DNA of 64,000 nt from Ruminococcus flavefaciens (GCF_900143025.1 NZ_FRCT01000006.1:1-64000), one strand, 5' to 3'. Positions 16,594 through 26,053 are shown, counted from the stretch's first letter. Translations and numbers: made by a program. Notes: generated by a model not told the origin, from the sequence alone.

Positions 16594-17250
16594 ATGTTAA
16601 AAGGTGCAATATTCGATATGGACGGTCTTATGATAGACACCGAAAAGCTCTATCTGAAATTCTGGATACTGGCGGCAAAGGACTACGGCTACGACATGAA
16701 GCCCGAGCACGTTTACGCTATCCGCAGTATGGCGAGAAAATTTTCCATACCCAAGATAAAGAGCTTTCTGGGCGAGGACTGTCCAACAGAGGAGATACGT
16801 GCTCACAGAACAGTGCTTATGAACGAGTACATAAAGGAGAACGGTCTGGAAGTAAAGAAGGGACTGTTCACACTGCTGGACTATCTCCGTGACCGCGGTA
16901 TAAAAATGGCTGTAGCTACAGCAACTCCCAGCAACAGGACTAACGAATATCTGCGTACTATCGGTGCTTATGATTATTTTTCGGCTATGGTCTGCGGTGA
17001 TATGATAACTAACGGCAAGCCTGCTCCCGATATATACCTTACGGCAGCTAAGGAGCTTGGACTCCCACCGCAGGAGTGTGCTGCCTTCGAGGACTCGCCC
17101 AACGGCATCACAGCGGCTCATGCGGCAGGCTGTCACGCAATAATGATACCCGATATGACTCAGCCCGATGAGGAGATAAAGCCGCTGCTTTCGGCAGTAT
17201 ATGACAGTCTCGATATGGCGGTGGAGTATTTTGAGAGGAGCATGGACTAA
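16594..17250 (+). CDS. HAD-superfamily hydrolase (subfamily IA, phosphoglucomutase-like)
   Basis: A 218-residue haloacid-dehalogenase-type phosphatase or phosphomutase. Motif I is FDMDGLMIDTE (nucleophile Asp8, acid Asp10). A helical cap covers about 17-85, motif II is the VATATP Thr/Ser region, the motif III Lys lies in NGKPAPD, and motif IV is FEDSPNG. The cap and motifs fit beta-phosphoglucomutase or sugar-phosphate phosphatase relatives; the substrate cannot be told. The start at 16594 follows AAGGAT at 8 bases. The stop codon overlaps the next start by one base (TAATG), implying translational coupling. Confidence 0.9.
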   Translation: MLKGAIFDMDGLMIDTEKLYLKFWILAAKDYGYDMKPEHVYAIRSMARKFSIPKIKSFLGEDCPTEEIRAHRTVLMNEYIKENGLEVKKGLFTLLDYLRDRGIKMAVATATPSNRTNEYLRTIGAYDYFSAMVCGDMITNGKPAPDIYLTAAKELGLPPQECAAFEDSPNGITAAHAAGCHAIMIPDMTQPDEEIKPLLSAVYDSLDMAVEYFERSMD

Positions 17251-17489
17251 TGAGCGTTTCGGAGATATTTGAGATACCAAAGTTCTATTACTTTGAGAGC
17301 GGCAATGATTTTTCGGGAAGCAAGGGCGATTTTGCCTATAAGATATGCAACGGCGAGAAGCTGAAGTGCATGACGTGGCACGGCAGACTATGCTCCATGA
17401 AGGCTGAGATAGAGCATGAGGCGGAGTTCGAGCGCACACAGGAAGGCTTCGATGAGATGATAAAATGGCTGGAGGAGCAGTATAGTTAG
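17250..17489 (+). CDS. Small conserved hypothetical protein coupled to the HAD hydrolase
   Basis: A 79-residue soluble, acidic protein (starts MSVSEIFEIPKFYYFES). It has a central basic/hydrophobic strand region (KLKCMTWHGRLC) and a Glu-rich C-terminal helix ending WLEEQY. I recall similar short proteins in clostridial genomes but no function. The start overlaps the HAD stop by one base, so it is almost certainly translated with it and may act on or with the same metabolite. Confidence 0.75.
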   Translation: MSVSEIFEIPKFYYFESGNDFSGSKGDFAYKICNGEKLKCMTWHGRLCSMKAEIEHEAEFERTQEGFDEMIKWLEEQYS

Positions 17490-17668
17490 TAGTGATTAGT
17501 GAGTAGAAAGTAGTAGGGGCAGAGTGAGAGCCGTTAGCCATTAGCCTTTAAGGGCGAGTTTTGCTCGCCCACGGGCTCCCGAGACTAAATAGAAGCGGCT
17601 TGCGGGCGAACACTGTTCGCCCCTACAATCTTAGTTCTACTTACTACTTTCTATTCACTAACTTATAG
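17483..17668. repeat. Inverted-repeat-bounded intergenic element
   Basis: The left arm TAGTGAGTAGAAAGTAGTA (17499-17517) matches the right arm TACTACTTTCTATTCACTA (17642-17660) in inverted orientation. Between them lie GTAGGGGC, a GCCATTAGCCTTTAAGGGCG hairpin unit and a GGGCGAACACTGTTCGCCC hairpin with CCTAC. It looks like a small composite non-coding element about 180 bases long. Confidence 0.75.
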
Positions 17669-17671
17669 GCG

Positions 17672-18271
17672 GTGAAATATCGGATAATGGGAAAAAGAGA
17701 ATGTGCCGATGCGGAGTCGGCGGCGAAGCATCTGAATGAGCTTTTATCAGGTACAGATATACTGAAAGAGATATGCACCATTAGGAAAGGGCAGCATATA
17801 GCCACAGTAAATAAGCAGATAGAGGCTCACACTTTCAAATCTGTGAGTGACAACAACAGACTCCAGACAGGACAGCTCTGGCTGCTTACGGGCAGAAACG
17901 GAGATTCGATAAAAGCTCTGAACGCAGGGCAGAGCCTTGATATACGCTCCGAGATAGAGTATGATGTGGGAGTTATGTACGGAATAATAAGCGGTAAAAA
18001 TGTAAAGTGTCCTTACAGAAAGCTCAGGGAGTCATATGAGGAGCTCACCTTCTATGAGGTGGATACAGACTGCTATCTTGAAAGAGTATTTGGCAGTATA
18101 GGCGAGTGTGACGGCATTGTGAGGATAATGTATGAAATGTCAAGAGAATACATGGCAGAAGCCTTGATCGCATATAAAACAGGAGCAGAATACTGGGATT
18201 TCAACAGGTCGGGCATGGACAAGAGGTCATATTACCGTATACTGGATATGCCTGATATACTGAAAAAGTAA
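17672..18271 (+). CDS. Hypothetical protein
   Basis: A 199-residue soluble protein that I do not recognise. It is rich in charged residues, without membrane helices or signal peptide. Its middle (about 55-95) is Thr/Ser-rich with a TGQLWLLTGRNGDS strand-loop, and the C-terminal third is helical (IVRIMYEMSREYMAEALIAYKTGAEYW). The GTG at 17672 is the longest start; an ATG at 17687 is also possible, and neither has a strong ribosome binding site. The gene begins right after the inverted-repeat element and is followed by a weak GCC/GGC hairpin with eight T (about 18277-18299). Confidence 0.6.
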   Translation: MKYRIMGKRECADAESAAKHLNELLSGTDILKEICTIRKGQHIATVNKQIEAHTFKSVSDNNRLQTGQLWLLTGRNGDSIKALNAGQSLDIRSEIEYDVGVMYGIISGKNVKCPYRKLRESYEELTFYEVDTDCYLERVFGSIGECDGIVRIMYEMSREYMAEALIAYKTGAEYWDFNRSGMDKRSYYRILDMPDILKK

Positions 18272-18323
18272 AAATAGCCAATCGTAAGGCGTTTTTTTTC
18301 GGCTTTACACAAAGATATTTCTA

Positions 18324-18352
18324 TTGACAAATCATCATGGCGGGATTATAAT
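18324..18352 (+). promoter_or_regulatory. Perfect consensus sigma-A promoter of trkA-trkH
   Basis: TTGACA (18324-18329), 17-base spacer, TATAAT (18347-18352), 50 bases before trkA. Confidence 0.9.
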
Positions 18353-18402
18353 TATATTGAGTAAATGTATCTGCTCAACATATTACTTTTTATGGAGGAA
18401 TT

Positions 18403-19761
18403 ATGGACATTATAATTGTTGGCTGCGGCAAGGTTGGAAGTGCCCTTGCGCAAGTCCTCAGCGATGAACACAATGTTACTATTATAGATAAGAAAGAAAC
18501 TCTTGTAGAAACTGCAATAAACGATTTCGATGTAATGGGAATATGCGGCAACTGCCTTCAGACCAATATTCTTGAAGAGGCTAATGTTGACAAAGCCAAT
18601 ATCTTTATTGCCGTAACTACTTCCGATGAAGTAAATGTACTGTCATGTCTTATTGCAAAGAAAATGGGTGCCCGTCACTGTATTGCCCGTGTGCGCAGCC
18701 CCGAATTCGACAAGCAGCTTGTATTCATGCGTGAGGAGCTTGGCATCAGCATGATGGTAAACCCCGATTATAATGCAGCTAACGAAATAGCTAAGGTGCT
18801 CAGATACCCCGAGGCTATAAATATAGAGTCTTTCGCAAAGGGCAGAGTCGACCTTGCGGAAATACGCATCACCAGCGGAAGCATACTTGACGGCGTTGCC
18901 CTCAGTCAGCTTTCGAGAAGAATGAGGCTCGATGTGCTTATCTGCGCTGTACAGCGCGGCGATGAGCTCACTATACCTAACGGAAACTACGTGTTGCGTG
19001 CAGGCGACAAGATACACATGACGGCTTCACATAGCAATATGGTCAAGTTCTTCAAGAGCATAAGTGCGGCTTACCGTGAAAAGCGCGTAAAATCGGCTGT
19101 ACTCATAGGCGGCGGAAGAGTTGCTTATCATCTTGCACAGCAGCTCATCGAAATGGGCGTTAAGGTCAAGATAATCGAGATAGACCGCGAACGCTGTCTG
19201 GAGCTTTCCGACAGGCTCAACAAGGTGGATATCTCCTGTGCTGACGGTACAGACCACGATATCCTCGAGGAGGAGCGTGTTTACGACGCAGATGCTGTCG
19301 TTACCCTTACGGGCATAGACGAGGAGAATATCCTTCTCTCGCTCCTTGCAAAAAACAACGGCGTTGAAAAGGTGGTAACGAAGGTAAACAGAATGTCTCT
19401 TATGCAGCTTTCCGATACCCTCGACCTTGACAGTATCATCTCACCAAAGACTATAACCGTAAACCAGATACTTCAGTATGTCCGTGCAAAGCAGAATTCA
19501 CTCGGCAACAGTGTTACCACACTGTACAGACTGGTGAATGACCGCCTTGAAGCTATCGAGTTCGTTGTGCGTGACAAGAAGGAATATGTGGACGTTCCGC
19601 TGAAAAAGCTGAAGCTCCGCAGCGGTATACTTATCGCAAGTATCGTAAGAGGAAACGAGCTTATTATCCCTAAGGGCGATGACTGTCTGAAGGTAAACGA
19701 CAGTGTTGTTGTCGTTACCACAACAAAGGGTATGCACGACCTCAGCAATATTTTTGACTAA
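18403..19761 (+). CDS. trkA: Trk potassium uptake regulatory subunit TrkA
   Basis: A 452-residue peripheral membrane subunit that gates the TrkH potassium channel by binding nucleotides. It has two tandem RCK units: Rossmann N-domains starting MDIIIVGCGKVGSALA and SAVLIGGGRVAYHLA (about 1-135 and 227-360), each with an acidic strand end (IIDKKE, IIEIDRE) expected for NAD(H) binding, and each followed by a TrkA-C domain. Full-length duplicated TrkA of this size is typical. GGAGG precedes the start at 18403. It is the first gene of a two-gene operon with trkH, 20 bases downstream. Confidence 0.93.
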   Translation: MDIIIVGCGKVGSALAQVLSDEHNVTIIDKKETLVETAINDFDVMGICGNCLQTNILEEANVDKANIFIAVTTSDEVNVLSCLIAKKMGARHCIARVRSPEFDKQLVFMREELGISMMVNPDYNAANEIAKVLRYPEAINIESFAKGRVDLAEIRITSGSILDGVALSQLSRRMRLDVLICAVQRGDELTIPNGNYVLRAGDKIHMTASHSNMVKFFKSISAAYREKRVKSAVLIGGGRVAYHLAQQLIEMGVKVKIIEIDRERCLELSDRLNKVDISCADGTDHDILEEERVYDADAVVTLTGIDEENILLSLLAKNNGVEKVVTKVNRMSLMQLSDTLDLDSIISPKTITVNQILQYVRAKQNSLGNSVTTLYRLVNDRLEAIEFVVRDKKEYVDVPLKKLKLRSGILIASIVRGNELIIPKGDDCLKVNDSVVVVTTTKGMHDLSNIFD

Positions 19762-19781
19762 GGAGTGCGCCTGGCTTTATT

Positions 19782-21218
19782 ATGAATTACAGAATGATAT
19801 CTTACATTATGGGACAGATACTCAAGGTCGTGGGACTTTGTATGCTTCTGCCCATAGTAGTAGGTTTTATTTACGATGAGGACCATGTTGTTGCCTCATT
19901 CGGAATACCCTTTCTGATAACTATGGCTGTAGCTATCGGATTTACGATAAAAAAGCCGAAAAACAATTCGGTATACTCTATGGAGGGCTTTGTGAGCGTT
20001 GCGGCATCGTGGATAATGATGTCCTGCATAGGAGCTCTTCCCTTCATTATCTCGGGAGAGATAGACGATTACCCCAGTGCGCTGTTTGAGACCGTATCGG
20101 GCTTTACTACCACGGGTGCAACTATCCTCGATGATGTAGAGGCAATGTCAAAGTCGTGTCTTTTCTGGCGAGCCTTTACTCACTGGCTGGGCGGTATGGG
20201 CGTACTGATGTTCGTTATCGCCATTATGTCCAGCAACGATTCCCGTACCATGCATATGATGCGTGCAGAGTGCGCAGGTCCTAAGGTTGGACGACTTGTT
20301 TCAAAGTCGCGTTTTTCCGCACGTATACTTTACGGAATATACATAACTCTTACGGTATCTGAGGCGGTTCTGCTGCTTTGCGGCGGTATGCCGCTGTATG
20401 ATGCCATTATCCACGCCTGCTCGTCGGCAGGTACAGGCGGCTTCTCCATATGGGGAGACAGCATCGGTCACTATGACAGCGTTTATATCGAAATGGTAGT
20501 TGCAACATTTATTATCCTTTTCGGTGTAAACTTCAACCTTTATTTCTATCTTATCATCAAGAAGTATTCTCTTGCCTTCAAAAACGAGGAGGTAAGGACT
20601 TATTTCGGCGTTATAATCGCAGCTACGGCTATTATAGCGATCAACGTCCACAAGCTCTATGACGGTGTGGGCGATACTCTGAGACATACCTTCTTTATGG
20701 TAGCCTCTACCATAACCTCGGCAGGCTTTTCGACTACGGATACTGCCAAATGGCCTGTATTCTCGCAGACGCTGCTGCTGATGCTCATGTTCGTGGGCTC
20801 CTGTGCAGGTTCTACGGGCGGCGGTATGAAGGTATCGAGAATAATGATACTCATAAAGACAGGTATCAAGGAGCTGAAATATATCACAAATCCCCGTGCC
20901 GTATCCTCTGTAAAAATGGACGGCAAGCCCGTTGAAAAGGACGTTGTGCGCGGTGTCAGCAATTACCTGATACTTTTTCTTATGCTTATGTGCATATCCG
21001 TACTTCTGGTAACTCTTAACGGCTTTTCTATTGAGGAGTCGGCTTCGGCAGTTATCACTTGTATGAATAATATCGGCTTCGGTGTGGGACGTTTCGGTCC
21101 TGCGGGAAATCTCAGCGGACTCAATGCATTTTCAAAGGTAGTTCTATGCTTTGATATGCTTCTTGGCAGACTTGAGATATATCCGCTCATTATGCTGTTC
21201 GTACCGAGAAGAAGATAA
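19782..21218 (+). CDS. trkH: Trk potassium transporter membrane subunit TrkH
   Basis: A 478-residue integral membrane channel/transporter subunit of the TrkH/KtrB superfamily, with the expected repeated M1-P-M2 pattern. Selectivity-filter-like loops are visible: TVSGFTTTGATIL, ACSSAGTGGFSIW, TITSAGFSTTD and TCMNNIGFGVGRFG. A YPLIMLF terminus is typical of TrkH. With trkA it should form the K+ uptake system. The nearest AGGAG is about 14 bases upstream, longer than usual, suggesting reduced or coupled translation. No clear terminator follows. Confidence 0.92.
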   Translation: MNYRMISYIMGQILKVVGLCMLLPIVVGFIYDEDHVVASFGIPFLITMAVAIGFTIKKPKNNSVYSMEGFVSVAASWIMMSCIGALPFIISGEIDDYPSALFETVSGFTTTGATILDDVEAMSKSCLFWRAFTHWLGGMGVLMFVIAIMSSNDSRTMHMMRAECAGPKVGRLVSKSRFSARILYGIYITLTVSEAVLLLCGGMPLYDAIIHACSSAGTGGFSIWGDSIGHYDSVYIEMVVATFIILFGVNFNLYFYLIIKKYSLAFKNEEVRTYFGVIIAATAIIAINVHKLYDGVGDTLRHTFFMVASTITSAGFSTTDTAKWPVFSQTLLLMLMFVGSCAGSTGGGMKVSRIMILIKTGIKELKYITNPRAVSSVKMDGKPVEKDVVRGVSNYLILFLMLMCISVLLVTLNGFSIEESASAVITCMNNIGFGVGRFGPAGNLSGLNAFSKVVLCFDMLLGRLEIYPLIMLFVPRRR

Positions 21219-21290
21219 GCTTTTAAGCCTGCATATGCGTGGGGTGCTGTGCAGGTCTGAAATATAATATTAAAATGGGAGGAATAAAAC

Positions 21291-22349
21291 ATGAAGAAGG
21301 TCGTAGCGGCTGTTGTGTCGGCAGCGGTATGTTTATCGTCTATGGCAGCATTTCCCGCATTGGCGGCAGGAGTACAGCTTGAAAGCCTTGTTATCGAGGA
21401 TAATGTGGGCGAATCTGGCAAGTGCGGAACAGATGCATACTGGGAGCTTGAAGGCGGAAAGCTTTCTATCACAGGCTCCGGAGCAATGGCGAGATGGACA
21501 TCAGGTTCAAAGGTACCGTGGGCGCCTCTGGCATCACAGATCAATTCTGTTGAGATCGGAAAGGGCATCACAACTATCGGTCAGTATGCTTTTATCGGCT
21601 TCTCGAATCTGAGGACCGTAAGCTTCCCTGATACCTTAACGGATATCGGCATGGGGGCGTTTAATTCATGCACATCGCTTAACTCTGTGGATATCCCTGC
21701 AAGCGTTACAGTTATAAGCCGTGATGCGTTCAAGAACTGTTCTTCACTCAGTTCTGTGACTATCCGAAACAGGACTTGTAAGATAGTAGGCACAGGCGAG
21801 ACTATCTGCAATTCTGTCTCAAACGATAAGGGCGTTTTCAATGGAACTATCATAGGTACTGACAATTCATGGGCGCAGTCCTTTGCGGAGTCAAATGGAT
21901 ATAATTTCAAGCTCCTCGGGGATCAGCCTGTACAGACTACGACCACTTCAAAAACAACGACAACTACTACAACAACCACAACCACTACAACAACTACTAC
22001 CACAAAAGCAACCACAACAACAGCTAAACCAACTACTACCTCTACTGTTTCTACAACTGTTCCGGTAACGACTACAACACCCGGTCCTCACACTGAAGAT
22101 TATATTTTAGGAGATGTGAACGGAGACAAGCTTATTGATTCTGTTGATGCAAGCAAGGTGCTTGCGGAATATGCTGCCGTATCATCAGGCAAGGAGCCTA
22201 AGTTCAGCGCATTGCAGCTGAAGGCTGCCGATGTTGACCTCAGCGGCAAGGCAGATTCTGTAGACGCTTCAAAGATACTGGCATACTATGCTTATTCATC
22301 TTCTGAAACAGGAAACGTAAAATCATTATCGGAATTCTTAAAGAAATAA
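21291..22349 (+). CDS. Secreted leucine-rich-repeat protein with poly-Thr linker and dockerin
   Basis: A 352-residue exported protein with a signal peptide (about 1-26) and a BspA-type LRR_5 region (about 38-205, for example TIGQYAFIGFSNLRTVSFPDTL). A Thr-rich linker covers about 210-262. The C-terminal dockerin (about 270-340) has two clear calcium loops, DVNGDKLIDSVDAS and DVDLSGKADSVDAS, followed by KVLAEYA and KILAYYA. The dockerin resembles the R. flavefaciens type. The LRR part is closely similar to the next gene, pointing to tandem duplication. It is probably an adhesive or scaffold-attached non-catalytic surface protein. GGAGG precedes the start; no promoter consensus was found in the short gap after trkH. 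Confidence 0.88.
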   Translation: MKKVVAAVVSAAVCLSSMAAFPALAAGVQLESLVIEDNVGESGKCGTDAYWELEGGKLSITGSGAMARWTSGSKVPWAPLASQINSVEIGKGITTIGQYAFIGFSNLRTVSFPDTLTDIGMGAFNSCTSLNSVDIPASVTVISRDAFKNCSSLSSVTIRNRTCKIVGTGETICNSVSNDKGVFNGTIIGTDNSWAQSFAESNGYNFKLLGDQPVQTTTTSKTTTTTTTTTTTTTTTTTKATTTTAKPTTTSTVSTTVPVTTTTPGPHTEDYILGDVNGDKLIDSVDASKVLAEYAAVSSGKEPKFSALQLKAADVDLSGKADSVDASKILAYYAYSSSETGNVKSLSEFLKK

Positions 22350-22437
22350 GACAAACGCATAGATAGGGAGTGCATAGGGGAAATCAAAATAACACCCTTC
22401 GGAGGGGCGAAGGGTGCTTGAGAATGGAGAAATATGC

Positions 22438-25400
22438 ATGAAAAAAATTGCAGCCGCTGCTATTGCGGCGATAATGAGCGTTTCATCAGCTTTCTGCTGC
22501 CCTCTGACAGTGTCTGAGGCAGCTGTTTCTCAGCTAATATCGCTTGAGGACAATAATGTCAATGAATCGGGTAAATGCGGAAATACTGCTTACTGGGAAC
22601 TGAATGGCGGCAAGCTTACTATCACAGGCTCGGGAAAGCTCGTAAACTGGATGTCGTCCGATAAAGTCCCGTGGGCACCTTACAGGAGCCGTATCTCATC
22701 TGCTGAGATAGCAAGCGGGATAACCACCATAGGTTCATATGCGTTTATGAACTGTAACAGCCTTTCATCGGTGACTATCCCGAATACAGTTACCGATATA
22801 GGACTGGGCGCATTCAACACCTGTACGTCACTGGGCTCTGTTGAGGTGCCTGCAAGCGTTAACGTTATCGGCAGAGATGCCTTTAAATCCTGCTCATCGC
22901 TCAGAAGTATCACTATATACAATAAGAGCTGTAAGATAGCAGGTTCTTCCGAGACAATATGCAACAGCTCGTCGGGCAACGGCGGTTCATTCAACGGAGT
23001 TATCAAGGGCTACGACAACTCAACGGCTCAGGCGTATGCAAGTGGTAACAATTACCGTTTCCAGCAGCTGAGCGGTCAGCCTCCTGTGGCTACAACGACT
23101 ACTGCAAAGCCGACGACTACAACTACTACCACAACATCAAGGACGACTACCACCACGACTACCACTACGACCACCACAACAACGACCACTACTACAGCGG
23201 CTTATGTTGTTAGCGTAAGTGCAAATGTGGAAATAGGAAGAAGTCCTTTCAAGACCACCTATACGATGGGCGAGACTCTTGACCTCAGCGGCGGTACTGT
23301 CCTGCGCTCGTACAGAGAGTTCTACAGCGACGGTACATACAAGGACAATACCCTTGAGCCTCTTGATATGAAGGAGGCTGCTTTCTGGAGAGACGGAGTA
23401 TACATAAATACGGAAGGCTTCAACAGCAATGAAGCAGGCAGACACAAGATAAGCGTGGGCTATACCTATTCGGACTCTACAGCCTTCACAGAGTTTGAGG
23501 TCGAGGTAGAGCCGCCGAAAACAACTACTACCACCACTACAACTACCACCACTACCACTACAACTACGACGACCACCACATCAACGACTACTGAGACTAC
23601 TACATCTGTATATGTTGTGAGCGTTGATCCTAAGATCGACATAGATCATCTGCCAAATAAGACCACATATACAATAGGTGAGGACCTGGATTTCAGCGGC
23701 GGTTCCGTAATACGCTGGTACACAGAGTATTACAGCGACGGTACACACGCCGACATCTTCCTTGAAAGTCTGGATATGGACGAGCTTTCCTTCTGGAGAG
23801 ATTCGGTATATATCAATACTTCAGCCTATGATAAGAACCGTGAAGGAAAATACGTTATAAATGTGGGATACACGGTGCAGGGAAGCGTTGTGTATGCGGA
23901 TTTTGAGGTTGAGGTCGTAAAGCCTGCCGAAACTACCACAACAACTACTTCGACCACTACTACCACCACAACAGAGACTACTACCACCACCACAGCCGTT
24001 TATGTGGAAAGGATTGCCGCAGGTCTCAAAATAGGCAATATGCCGCATAATACCACATTTACCGCAGGAGAAGAGCTTGATCTCAGGGGAGGTACTCTTA
24101 TACGCTCCTACAGAGAGATATTCAGCGACGGCACATATGAAGATCATTTCTTCGATGCTGTTGATATGAATGACGTTTCTCCGAGAAAAAACGGCATACG
24201 TCTTGATGACATAGAATATGCGAACACAAATGAGGGGGACTGTAAAATAAGATTTACTTATGTTTATAAGGACTCCGAGGCGTTCGTAGAGCTGCCCATA
24301 AAGGTAATAGCTCCCGTAACAACAACGACAACTACCACTACCACCACCACAACAACTACTACAACTACCACCACCACAACGACTACCGTACCTACACCGC
24401 CTAAGCCTGTAAAGCCGTTCATTCGTATAGAAGCTCTGCCTGATGTGGTCGAGTATGAAATGTTTGAGAACTACGATCTCACGGGCGGCAAGGTAAGGAT
24501 AGGTCATACAGATGCAAACGGAAAGGAAATGTCAGAGATCGTTCCTATGAGCGACCCGAGAATAGTCAAGAAAACCGACTATAGGAGCTGGGAAAGAGGA
24601 GAATACACCTTTATCCTCAGCTATACAGAAAACGGCATTACCGTAACGGATTCCTTTGCTATGACTGTCGGTCTGATAAAGCATACAACGACTTCAACAA
24701 CAACAACTACTACCACAACGACCACTACGACCACCACTACAACTACCACCACCACAACGACTACTACAACAACCACGATCCCTGTGACTACTACTACTTC
24801 GGATCCGCGCTATACAGCCTCTGTTGAGATAGTCAGCTTCCCGCACAAAATGGAATACGAGGTCGGAGAGGCTCTTCAGCTTTCGGGACTTTATGTATCT
24901 GTTTATCACATAAAGGACAATATTGAGCAGAGAGTTTATAGAAATGACCGTGTTGGTTCACACCCTGAACGCTATGAGGTAAGCGGATTTGACAGCCTTA
25001 CCCCGGGCGTAAAGCTCATAACGGTAACGTATAAGTCGTTCAACGAAGCTGCTGACGAATGGGTATATGCAACAGCAGATTTCAGTGTTGAGGTAAAGGA
25101 GAAGGAAACAACTACCACAACGACAACGACTACTACTACCACAACCACAACCACAACAACAAGTACAACGACTACCACTGTAACTACAACTCCTTCAGAG
25201 CCCGATATCGTCATCGGCGATGTGAACGGCGACGGCAAAATAGACTCTGTCGATGCCAGCAAGATACTTAAAGAGTATGCAAGCATTTCAACGGGACACG
25301 GCTCTGTGCTGGACGAAAAGCAGAAAAAGGCAGCCGATGTTGATGAGAGCGGAAGGATAGATTCTATCGACGCATCTAATGTACTGGCGTTCTATTCCTA

Positions 25401-25449
25401 TATGTCAAGTGACGGAACGATCACCGATATTAGGGAATGGTTGAAATAA
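22438..25449 (+). CDS. Large secreted LRR / five Ig-like domain / dockerin protein with poly-Thr linkers
   Basis: A 1003-residue exported protein. It has a signal peptide (about 1-29) and an LRR_5 region (about 40-210) paralogous to the preceding gene. Five Big_3-like Ig domains of ~95-107 residues follow (about 256-361, 391-498, 521-626, 655-749, 788-890), with a recurring TTYTMGETLDLSGG-type entry and FEVEV exit. Six Thr-only or nearly Thr-only linkers separate them (DNA about 23086-23205, 23521-23610, 23932-24000, 24316-24400, 24684-24800, 25108-25195). The C-terminal dockerin (about 920-1003) has loops DVNGDGKIDSVDAS and DVDESGRIDSIDAS. Thr linkers are likely O-glycosylated spacers. No catalytic domain is seen. 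ATG at 22438 follows GGAG and starts the signal peptide; a hairpin CACCCTTC / GAAGGGTG (22393-22416) lies in the leader. Confidence 0.9.
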   Translation: MKKIAAAAIAAIMSVSSAFCCPLTVSEAAVSQLISLEDNNVNESGKCGNTAYWELNGGKLTITGSGKLVNWMSSDKVPWAPYRSRISSAEIASGITTIGSYAFMNCNSLSSVTIPNTVTDIGLGAFNTCTSLGSVEVPASVNVIGRDAFKSCSSLRSITIYNKSCKIAGSSETICNSSSGNGGSFNGVIKGYDNSTAQAYASGNNYRFQQLSGQPPVATTTTAKPTTTTTTTTSRTTTTTTTTTTTTTTTTTTAAYVVSVSANVEIGRSPFKTTYTMGETLDLSGGTVLRSYREFYSDGTYKDNTLEPLDMKEAAFWRDGVYINTEGFNSNEAGRHKISVGYTYSDSTAFTEFEVEVEPPKTTTTTTTTTTTTTTTTTTTTSTTTETTTSVYVVSVDPKIDIDHLPNKTTYTIGEDLDFSGGSVIRWYTEYYSDGTHADIFLESLDMDELSFWRDSVYINTSAYDKNREGKYVINVGYTVQGSVVYADFEVEVVKPAETTTTTTSTTTTTTTETTTTTTAVYVERIAAGLKIGNMPHNTTFTAGEELDLRGGTLIRSYREIFSDGTYEDHFFDAVDMNDVSPRKNGIRLDDIEYANTNEGDCKIRFTYVYKDSEAFVELPIKVIAPVTTTTTTTTTTTTTTTTTTTTTTTVPTPPKPVKPFIRIEALPDVVEYEMFENYDLTGGKVRIGHTDANGKEMSEIVPMSDPRIVKKTDYRSWERGEYTFILSYTENGITVTDSFAMTVGLIKHTTTSTTTTTTTTTTTTTTTTTTTTTTTTTTTIPVTTTTSDPRYTASVEIVSFPHKMEYEVGEALQLSGLYVSVYHIKDNIEQRVYRNDRVGSHPERYEVSGFDSLTPGVKLITVTYKSFNEAADEWVYATADFSVEVKEKETTTTTTTTTTTTTTTTTTSTTTTTVTTTPSEPDIVIGDVNGDGKIDSVDASKILKEYASISTGHGSVLDEKQKKAADVDESGRIDSIDASNVLAFYSYMSSDGTITDIREWLK

Positions 25450-25512
25450 TAGCTAAGTATATATGGCTAAATCCCATGTAATAATGGGAAAAATCACAAA
25501 AAATCATGAAAA

Positions 25513-25556
25513 AGGACGGCTTTTTGAGGATCACCCTTGACAAGCCGCCCTTTTTT
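25513..25556 (+). terminator. Terminator overlapping the str promoter
   Basis: GGACGGCTT / AAGCCGCCC arms (one bulge) with a ~17-base loop, then six T. The right arm begins inside the -35 hexamer of the following promoter. Confidence 0.6.
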
Positions 25557-25565
25557 GGGTATAAT
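25537..25565 (+). promoter_or_regulatory. Perfect consensus promoter of the str operon
   Basis: TTGACA (25537-25542), 17-base spacer, TATAAT (25560-25565), about 72 bases before rpsL. Confidence 0.9.
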
Positions 25566-25636
25566 ATATCAGTGCGCAGACTCTATACCTTTTTATGGAA
25601 GGTCTGACGCTGATATTATTGAAAAGGAGGAAAAAT

Positions 25637-26053
25637 ATGCCTACATTTAACCAGCTCGTTCGTAAGGGAAGAAAGGATCTTGAGACAAAGTCTACAGCTC
25701 CTGCACTTCAGAAGGGTTACAATGCAAAGAAGAAGACACAGATCAACCAGAGCTCACCTCAGAAGAGAGGCGTTTGCACTGCTGTAAGAACTGCTACACC
25801 TAAGAAGCCTAACTCAGCTATGAGAAAGATCGCCAGAGTTAAGCTCACAAACGGTTATGAAGTAACATCTTACATTCCTGGTATCGGTCACAACCTTCAG
25901 GAGCACAGCGTTGTTCTCATCAGAGGCGGACGTGTTAAGGATCTCCCTGGTGTGCGTTACCACATCATCAGAGGTACTCTCGATGCACAGGGCGTTGCTA
26001 ACCGTAATCAGGCTCGTTCCAAGTACGGTGCTAAGAAGCCTAAGCAGAAGTAA
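25637..26053 (+). CDS. rpsL: Ribosomal protein S12
   Basis: A 138-residue 30S protein at the decoding centre. The universally conserved TPKKPNSA loop and the [13 protein letters not shown] region are present with the usual lysines, so nothing suggests streptomycin resistance. The start at 25637 follows AAAGGAGG; a frame opening at 25595 lies in the leader. First gene of rpsL-rpsG-fusA. Confidence 0.97.
   Translation: MPTFNQLVRKGRKDLETKSTAPALQKGYNAKKKTQINQSSPQKRGVCTAVRTATPKKPNSAMRKIARVKLTNGYEVTSYIPGIGHNLQEHSVVLIRGGRVKDLPGVRYHIIRGTLDAQGVANRNQARSKYGAKKPKQK

Noticed and set aside
16597..17541. 314-codon minus-strand open frame
   Set aside because: Antisense to the HAD gene and small partner, which have motifs, ribosome sites and a coupled start; the frame ends in repeat sequence.
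23821..24507. Cys/Gly-rich and Val-rich open frames antisense to the poly-Thr linkers
   Set aside because: Produced by reading ACN repeats on the other strand; no start signals, and the sense frame is a clear secreted protein.
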